Below are positions 57,414-64,000 of a stretch of 64,000 nucleotides of DNA, piece after piece (position 1 is the first letter of the stretch; each line of letters starts with the position of its first letter). The translations under genes and the position numbers were made by a program. The stretch spans positions 7,192,001-7,256,000 of the forward strand of contig CAJFCV020000001.1 of the NCBI GenBank assembly GCA_904066235.2, in the 5' to 3' direction. Below the pieces are notes generated by a model that ran no database searches, was not told the DNA's origin, and saw only the letters and a list, made by a program, of their open reading frames with translations. This stretch comes from Bursaphelenchus xylophilus (taxonomy: Eukaryota > Nematoda > Chromadorea > Rhabditida > Aphelenchoididae).

Positions 57414-57765
57414 TAACAAGGGTCAACTTGACGCGTCAGTCACGTCGTCAAATTGCCGTCATTTTCGTCATGTCAAATTGTTCTGTCATTTTGATTGTCA
57501 AGTAGAACTTTTTTGGAAAATTTTTGCTGCTTTTTTCTATATAAAAAGCGTAAGAATTTAGAATTATTGGGAACTAAATTGTCCCATTTTTGTCAAAACG
57601 ACCGATTAAATAAGCAGTAAAAACATTTACGACTGATATTAACGGTATTCATCGTTTTCGAAGTTAAACTCGCGTTTGAAAGCGAAAAGAGTCGTATATC
57701 ATAAGTTTCAATTTACATTAGTCAAAATGACGTCAAGTTGATGTCACATTGAAAAAATCCGGGTC
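57414..57765 (+). repeat. Second copy of the YEATS-intron element
   Basis: Homologous to about 32755-33080: both have caacttgacgcg, agtcacgt, attaacggtattcatc and gttaaactcgc in the same order. The long terminal repeats of the other copy are missing, and the minisatellite begins just after. Confidence 0.8.
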
Positions 57766-57794
57766 CACTAATGTAAGGAACTATTTTTTGTCGT

Positions 57795-58342
57795 CCGCAA
57801 AAAAAACTTCACTGTCCGCAAAAAAACTTCACTGTCCGCAAAAAAACTTTTCACTGTCCGCAAAAAAACTTTTCGCTGTCCGCAAAAAAACTTTTCGCTG
57901 TCCGCAAAAAACTTTTCGCTGTCCGCAAAAAAACTTTTCGCTGTGCGCAAAAAAACTTTTCGCTGTCCGCAAAAAAACTTTTCGCTGTCCGCAAAAAAAC
58001 TTTTCGCTGTCCGCAAAAAAACTTTTCGCTGTCCGCAAAAAAACTTTTCGCTGTCCGCAAAAAAACTTTTCGCTGTCCGCAAAAAAACTTTTCGCTGTCC
58101 GCAAAAAAACTTTTCGCTGTCCGCAAAAAAACTTTTCGCTGTCCGCAAAAAAACTTTTCGCTGTCCGCAAAAAAACTTTTCGCTGTCCGCAAAAAAACTT
58201 TTCGCTGTCCGCAAAAAAACTTTTCGCTGTCCGCAAAAAAACTTTTCGCTGTCCGCAAAAAAACTTTTCGCTGTCCGCAAAAAAACTTTTCGCTGTCCGC
58301 AAAAAAACTTTTCGCTGTCCGCAAAAAAACTTTTCGCTGTCA
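57795..58342. repeat. 22-bp minisatellite, about 25 units
   Basis: The unit gctgtccgcaaaaaaacttt plus tc is repeated with near-perfect identity. The first two or three units differ slightly (acttcactgtccgc). Because 22 is not a multiple of three, each frame reads the same 22-residue peptide, and long open frames exist on both strands by chance. Confidence 0.95.
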
Positions 58343-58423
58343 ATTGTGCATTTTTTCACCGTGGAATTATTTTGTTATTAAATGATGTTATATAGGCTGG
58401 AGACTTGTTCATTTTATTTTAGG

Positions 58424-59470
58424 ATGATTGCTGATACGGATCCCCGACTCCAGGCCCTCCTGGCCTCACTTTTTACGTGGGGAGTGACTGCACTTGGAGC
58501 AGCTCTTGTTTTTGTCTTGCCAGCACAGAATAACACATTTCTAGGTCGGTTATGTTTCTCTTAACCCTTGCTTAGATGTCAGTTTGGGATTCGCAGCTGG
58601 AGTGATGACGGCCGCCTCATTTTGGTCACTTCTGGCTCCAGCTATCGAGATCTCCGAGGCTACGAGGGGCTCGTGGGCATTTGTTCCAGTGGCCCTTGGA
58701 TTCGGATTGGGTGCTCTTTTTGTGCATCTTTCTGATAAACTTATTCCTTCGTAAGGGAGTTTCAATGGTTTCCCTCAAAGTTTTACAGATGTGTTGTAGC
58801 CGAGATGTCTGTGATCAGTGTTCTGACCAATGAGTGCGCCGAGAGCGATGGAATCACACTGGAACCGACGAGTTCCCAAGAAATTAACCGGTATAATGAA
58901 TTGAGACAACGAAAGGTCCCTTCCAGAATCTTGCCAGATCCTCAAACAAAGATGTTGCCTGAGCAGCACCGTGAAGAAAAGGAGAAGACTCAGAAGGAAA
59001 GAGTCCTCTCATGGAGGCGGATATTGTTGTTGATTATGGCCGTCACTGTCCACAATATTCCAGAAGGCCTTGCTGTTGGGGTTGGATTCGCATCGGTTGG
59101 TAAAACGCCAGCCGCCACATTCGAAAAGGCCTTCAACCTGGCCTTGGGTATTGGATTACAGAATTTCCCCGAGGGGCTAGCCGTGTCTCTGCCCTTGGCT
59201 GGATTTGGAGTTGGCAAGTTTAAGGCCTTCTTGTGTGGCCAATTCTCTGGAATGGTGGAACCGATTGCTGCCGTTCTTGGGGCGTTTGCTCTTATTTTAA
59301 TGGAGCCAGCGTTGCCTTATGCTCTCAGTTTCGCTGCAGGTGCAATGATTTACGTCGTGTTCGATGACATCATTCCAGAAGCACAGAGGAATGGAAATGG
59401 CAAATTGGCTTCCTGTGGAGCGATCATCGGGTTCCTGGTCATGATGTGCATGGATGTCGGGCTCGGATGA
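58424..59470 (+). CDS. SLC39A11: ZIP11/SLC39A11-type zinc transporter
   Basis: Three exons give about 325 residues, starting MIADTDPRLQALLASLFTWG two bases after a tattttag acceptor. Membrane helices are visible: TWGVTALGAALVFVL, DVSLGFAAGVMTAASFWSLL, VALGFGLGALFVHL, ILLLIMAVTVHNIPEGLAVG, LGIGLQNFPEGLAVSLPL, AVLGAFALILM and IIGFLVMMCMDVGLG. The two metal-binding motifs HNIPEG and QNFPEG are in neighbouring helices, as in ZIP11. The loop between helices 3 and 4 is charged. The family moves zinc into the cytosol. AATAAA at 59571-59576. Confidence 0.92.
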
Positions 59471-59570
59471 CATTCTCATTGAATTTAATTTATCACGGAT
59501 TTTATTGTTTACAGGTATATATTAAGTTCTAAACTTTCAGAAGTTATGGTTCCATAATATGCATTCACAT

Positions 59571-59576
59571 AATAAA
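59571..59576 (+). terminator. Poly(A) signal of the ZIP11 gene
   Basis: AATAAA about 100 bases after the stop codon. Confidence 0.65.
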
Positions 59577-60301
59577 CCATTAGAGGAATACATTGTTCTT
59601 TGAACCTGGATTAGCGCCTAGGACCACAGCTGATGTTTTTATTAGGTTATCCAATTAGTAATGTCGTTTTCGAGAGGGGCAGTTTTCAAGGTCGATTTTC
59701 CATAGCTGATACGGAATTTTATGGAATATTTTACCTTCTAAACTAAGTTACCAGAAAATAATATTAAAATCTCGTAACATACAGTAGTTGTCCAAAAAAC
59801 TGTTAACTTTTTTTCCTTTTGCGTAACTCTGTTCAATGTTGATGGATTTGAACGAAACAAATACCATTTTGAAGAGAATTAATACTGTTAACTGACCATC
59901 AAATGGAGCCAAGAATTAATTTAATAGACCTTTTGGTGTCATCCAGGTCGATATCCCACAGCATGATGTTTAAGAAAAAATCACTTCTTTTCTTGGGCTT
60001 ATCAGGAAGTCAAAACCGGTCCACAAAAACGTCCCTTACGAATAGAAAGGAATCGTCATGGATTTCCTTGCTGTCCATCTGTTCCGCTATATTTCTCTGT
60101 CTACCCTTTATTTGGGGCAAATTTCATTGGGGTAGATTGGATATTGCCCATTCCAATGTTGCAAAATTCTTGAAAGCTGGCCAAAAAGTTGAAATTACAG
60201 GCAAATTTTTAATGGTAGCCAAAACCTGTATCGGCTAGCCAAACAGCTTGAATGACTTCACAGACAATGGATTAAAACGGAAATTTGAAAAACGGGCCTG
60301 G
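59577..60301. other. Spacer with possible Tc1-like left end
   Basis: Near 59780 the string tacagtagttgtccaaaaaa resembles a Tc1-type terminus. A 111-residue open frame at 59903-60238 has no recognised domain. Neither is firmly supported. Confidence 0.3.
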
Positions 60302-61041
60302 GCAGGGGTGGTCAGCGGACCGTTTTTTTCCGATTTTCGGCCCGCGGCCCGGCGGTCTAGTCTTTTTCCAGGCCGAAAAAGGATTAGACGGGCCGCGGGC
60401 CGAAAATCGGGAAAAACCTCATCAGGCTTCGTGGAAATTGGACAGAGTGAAACTCGACATAATTTTTTTCACTGCAAAAAATGGTTTCGTGGAAATTGGA
60501 CAGAGTGAAATTGGACAGAAATAATTGCAGTGAAAAAAATCTGTCGAGTTTCACTCTGTCCAATTTCCGCGCTCTGTCCAAATTCACTCTGTCCAATTTC
60601 CACGAAGCCCCTCATCACCCTTGGTAAAAACCAGGGGTGGCCACCGGGCCGGCCCGGCGAAGCCCGGCACGATCGGGCCTAAACGGGCCGGGCCTGGCAA
60701 ATTTTGAAACGGGCCGGGCCTGCTTTTTACCGGGCCTGAGCCAGGGGTGGTCAGTGGGCCGGGCCGGCCCGTGACGGGCCGGCCGGGCTCAAAAATGGAA
60801 AATTACAAACGGGCCGGGCCCGTCACGGGCCGGGCCGCGGGCCTGGGGTTTTTTCCGGCCCGGCCCGTCTAAATTACAATGCCAAACCGTTGGCATTCAT
60901 TGTTTTCGCGCCGGGAAAATTAATTGATGTTGTTATAGTTGCTGTTTCTCAAGTTCTAAAACGTTTACAAGTCTATAGTTCCATTATAAAACCACAAAAC
61001 TATCACATTGATCCTTTACTAGCTATATCAACGCCTTTTTT

Positions 61042-62066
61042 GCCTAACAAGGGATCGGCAAATAGTTGCAACCTTTAATCTTGACGAAACATATATCATT
61101 TGAAAGAGCATTAAAAATAGTGCACAACGCAAGAAAAATTAGCTGCCTAATTTATGTTTGGACAAAGTTATGGCCGTTTTATGAAAGTGGTTATATGCGG
61201 CCAAAACGCCAGTTTTGTATGTTACAGTAATCCTGGCGGCTTGATATCGTCTCCATTGATTTTCTAGTATCTAAAAACGTCCATCACGGTCGTTTTATGG
61301 CTCTACCAATCCTCGGTTATGAGTTATTAGACATTACTGCTAGTTCCAAAAAATTGTAAATAAAACTAGGTTAATGAGAAAATTGGAGCAAAAAGCGTTG
61401 GAAATACATTTATATGACCGTCATGGTCGTTCACAAACTAAAATCTCAAAATTAAAAATTTCTTATGTCCTAGCCCTACCAACGGTTGGTCCACTGTGTC
61501 AGCTATAGTCTTTTGCCCAATTATAATACAATTTTCTCCTCGTATTCTTTCGAAAAAATGTATATTTACAGGTCCTTGTAAATTTAATCAGGCTACTGGA
61601 ATGACACCCTTGTAATTATATGATAGTGGCATCCCCACTCTCATCACCATCAAATTTGTGGTCGTTTCAAAAAACCCCAGAATTTCAGAAAAATCCCGTA
61701 AAAACAAATTTTGCCTGCGAAAAAAAACAAAAATTGTTTGAAAACATTTACATACCATGGTTTTGTGGCATATGAGATACGAAATGCAAAAAATTTGCTG
61801 AGGCCAGGTTCGAAACCAGGTCTTGTTGCGCCGGAAGTGCCGTCACTACCACTCGGCCAACTGGACACAACTTCGTTGCGGTTCCAAGTGCTTATAAAGT
61901 GGCGCATGAAATTAGGCTAAAATCCGTATTTTGGCCATAACTTTGTCCAAGCATAAATTAGGCAGCTAATTTTTTCTTCCTTATACACAACTTTCCACGC
62001 TCTTTCAAATGATACATGTTTCGTTAAGATTAAAGGTTGCAACTATTTGCCGATCCCTTGTAAGTT
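61042..62066. repeat. Inverted-repeat element with tRNA-like core
   Basis: The outer arms pair: caagggatcggcaaatagtt at the left and ctatttgccgatcccttgt at the right, then cgaaacatatatcatttgaa, and agctgcctaattt with gacaaagttatggcc. Arms are about 130 bp. A tRNA-like sequence on the minus strand lies at 61799-61866. It has the same agctgcctaattt boundary as the element at 8931-9503. Confidence 0.82.
61799..61866 (-). pseudogene. tRNA-like sequence
   Basis: The minus strand reads TTGGCCGAGTGGTAGTGACG (A-box) and GGTTTCGAACC (B-box with one extra T). Stems pair poorly. The same A-box string occurs in the partial copy near 19780. Confidence 0.55.
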
Positions 62067-62479
62067 TAGATCCCAAGCTTGGGCGCAGTTCGCAGAACCC
62101 TCTATAAACGGGCCTGCACGGGCCGGGCCGGGCCTGGAAAAAGACTAGACGGGCCGGGCCGGTAATTTGACGGGCCGGGCCGCGGGCCGAAAATCGGAAA
62201 AATAGGGTCCGCTGACCACCCCTGGCCTGAGCCATTTTCAGGCCCGGCCCGGTTTTGTCGAAATGCCAAGCGTTTGGCATTCAATGTTTTCGCGCCGGAA
62301 AAATTTTTGGATAGGTTTGTATTTTTAGTATATCAAGTTCTACAATAGTTTATTACTTTATAGTACTTTTTTGCATATATGTTATAATATAAGGTCCAAA
62401 TTAGAACATACAATACATATAGGATAGTTCTTAGCAGATTTTAGCACTACAGAGGCGGTAAGATCAAAGGAAAATTTCC

Positions 62480-62640
62480 AGCTCGCGCCCTAACCGGGCT
62501 TTTACCGGGCCGGGCCTGATTTCTACCGGGCCGGGCCTGCAAAATTTTGGACCGGGCCGGGCCTGGGATTTTGCCGGGCCGGGCCCCGGGCCTGAAATTT
62601 GGAAAAGGAGGCCCGAGAACGTAATGCCAAGAAAGCCATC
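62480..62640. repeat. GGGCC-rich block
   Basis: Repeats accgggccgggcctg at several spacings. It is related in sequence to the filler of the hAT-like element. Confidence 0.6.
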
Positions 62641-62853
62641 CGTGTGAGACTTAATTGAAATAAAAATAAAAATGGTGATTTTTATAAATTTTCTAATTTT
62701 TGAGCACAAGTATATGTACGTTCGTGTTTAATGTTTATAATTGTGCAGTACAGGGTGGTACAAACATAATCGTTCGTCTGGTAATAAAAACCTGGTGCCG
62801 TATTGCCAACAGATATTATTATGATATTTGTTTTTTTCAGCGAAGTTTGAATA

Positions 62854-63580
62854 ATGTCTAATATGCACTTTTTGGTGGGTTATCGTACAGACAAGTACGT
62901 CATTCTTGCTTCGGACAAGACAGCATTTGCTTTTGGAGCTCTTTCGGTGTCTCAAGGTTTGTGAAACAATTTTTGTTGTTGAATTGATGTTTTAGATTCG
63001 AATAAGGAATTCCAACTGGGTGACAAGCTTTTTATGACAGCGATTGGAGAAGCTGGAGATGTCGATAATTTTGGGGACTGGGCCAAGAGAAACATATACT
63101 TGTATAAGCTCAGACATAACTATGAGCTCAGTCCGAAGTCAGCCCACCATTGGTTAAGAAAGAATATTGCTGATAATCTCCGTGGAGAGGACTTCTGGAG
63201 AGTGGACATCTTGGTTGGCGGCTTTGACGACATCACCAGTAAAGCCTATCTGGGCTCTGTTGATTATCTTGGGACAAGTTTGTCAAACCAGGTAGGAATT
63301 CTTTGAAAAATAAATTTCTTTCGTAGGATTACCTCTTCCGTGGATTCAGCGGTCGTCTTTGCTACGCTATAATGGATGCATACTACGACAAAGGTTTGTT
63401 CGTTTTTTTTTACTCTGAAAGTTATGAATTTTTGTAGACGCTCCGGTGGAAAAAGCAGTTGAAATTGTAAAGAAGTGCCTGGAAGAAGCGAAAAAGAGAT
63501 TTGTGGCCAACCTTCCAAAGTTCTCTGTCTTGGTTATCGATAAGGATGGTGTTCGTCATTTTGATGACATCACGGTTTAA
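62854..63580 (+). CDS. pbs-4: 20S proteasome subunit beta-4/PSMB2
   Basis: Four exons give about 205 residues. The start [20 protein letters not shown] is 14 bases after a tttttttcag acceptor. The chain matches PSMB2: [77 protein letters not shown] and [19 protein letters not shown]. No propeptide or N-terminal threonine is present, as expected for this non-catalytic beta subunit. It is a structural member of the beta ring. Confidence 0.94.
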
Positions 63581-64000
63581 AATGTAATTTACTAAAATGA
63601 GTTAATATTAAACTATTGAATCTAATATTTTCGGTTGGTTCTTTCGGAACGTTGGATTGAAAAGATTGAAGAATTTGAACAAGATGTTGTAAAAGTCGTA
63701 TTCAAAGCTGTCATCAGAAACTGGGGCGCTTTAGTTTGCCGAATCAGGCTCATATTTCGTCAATTTGAGTCGACGCATGGTTGCAAGGAAGGGAGACACT
63801 TGACGCGGTCAGGTCTCACACAATTTATTTTATACATACGTTTTGTAATATTTATTCCCTTTTTGTATGCATGTACAGTTGATGAACCAATCGATGGTAT
63901 TATGAAGTTTCTATTTGTTTTTTATTTCTGTTTGAAAGTGTCCGGAAACTTTTATTTCAACGATGAAGTTTTATTCAACGTCGTAACAGAAGGGCACGGA
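63581..64000. other. 3' flank of pbs-4
   Basis: AT-rich. No gene or repeat could be supported before the window ends. Confidence 0.5.

Larger units (their letters stand above)
57117..58423. other. Divergent spacer filled with repeats
   Basis: Between the zinc finger gene (-) and ZIP11 (+). Holds a copy of the YEATS-intron element and a minisatellite. An attttattttag ending at 58422 is the ZIP11 trans-splice acceptor. Confidence 0.6.
60302..62224. mobile_element. hAT-like element with CAGGGGTGGTCA ends and GGGCC filler
   Basis: The left end CAGGGGTGGTCAGCGGACC is matched at the right by GGTCCGCTGACCACCCCTG. The bases inside both ends (ttttcggcccgcggcccgg) also agree. The TIR resembles hAT termini. 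Inside are further caggggtgg copies (60634, 60742), a self-complementary block at 60426-60608 made of ggacagagtgaaa units, and the 61042-62066 inverted repeat. No transposase is visible. The order suggests nested insertions. Confidence 0.6.

Noticed and set aside
57795..58342. Possible CRISPR array
   Set aside because: Units are head to tail with no unique spacers, and the genome is eukaryotic.
57749..58395. Long open frames of 150 to 210 residues on both strands
   Set aside because: They are the translation of the 22-bp minisatellite. Equal openness on both strands shows they are not coding.
59903..60238. 111-residue open frame, basic and hydrophobic
   Set aside because: No start context, splice partner or known domain. 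It lies in repeat-rich sequence, so it may be chance or a TE relic.

Overview
The window is nuclear DNA of a nematode. Evidence: genes are split by many short introns (about 33 to 70 nt) with GT..AG ends, and many start codons sit a few bases after a T-rich ..TTTCAG or ..TTTTAG acceptor with no upstream exon, as expected for spliced-leader trans-splicing. Several products are typical of nematodes: MEL-26 MATH-BTB, a ZP-domain cuticlin, an FLP-22-like peptide precursor, TRPN/TRP-4, an R7BP-type RSBP-1 and GLD-4. I cannot name the species. The gene density and the very large load of palindromic repeats in introns are the main genome features.

Layout. 1-4 kb: a secreted M14 carboxypeptidase with a ShKT tail, then a ZP cuticlin (both +). 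4.4-6.6 kb: a FERM/FA membrane protein (+). 7.1-11.4 kb (-): CAF-1 p150 followed by an R7BP-like RGS anchor; a 1.9 kb CAF-1 intron holds an inverted repeat with a tRNA-like core and a decayed mariner. 11.8-12.6 kb: an unrecognised four-helix membrane protein (+). 12.6-14.35 kb: a long non-coding upstream region, then mef-2 (+). 16.3-19.3 kb (-): a complex I NDUFS7 gene followed by a PIAS SUMO ligase. 20.7-25.9 kb (+): gld-4, mel-26 and a secreted glutaredoxin-like protein. 26.0-29.8 kb (-): SEC63. 31.8-34.4 kb (+): an AF9-like YEATS protein. 34.8-48.9 kb (+): trp-4, stretched by introns packed with palindromic elements. 49.1-51.9 kb (+): an ARHGAP20-like RhoGAP. 52.0-52.3 kb (-): a two-exon FMRFamide-like peptide gene. 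53.1-57.1 kb (-): a C2H2 zinc finger gene, par-4/LKB1 and an EB1 protein. 57.4-58.4 kb: a repeat copy and a 22-bp minisatellite. 58.4-59.5 kb (+): a ZIP11 zinc transporter. 59.5-62.8 kb: a repeat block rich in GGGCC. 62.85-63.6 kb (+): proteasome subunit PSMB2/pbs-4.

Closely spaced same-strand genes with an acceptor before the downstream ATG suggest operons: NDUFS7 to PIAS (about 130 bp apart) and CAF-1 p150 to R7BP (about 220 bp). The zinc finger, par-4 and EB1 run is less certain.

The most unusual content is the repeat fraction. At least fifteen palindromic or terminal-inverted-repeat elements lie in introns and spacers. Three of them carry tRNA-like segments with A-box and B-box motifs, and in the largest (40195-42069) two near-identical tRNA-like units face each other. 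Five elements sit almost end to end in one 5.6 kb trp-4 intron, yet the trp-4 reading frame stays intact. All gene models come from reading the sequence by eye; exon borders are approximate where not given.
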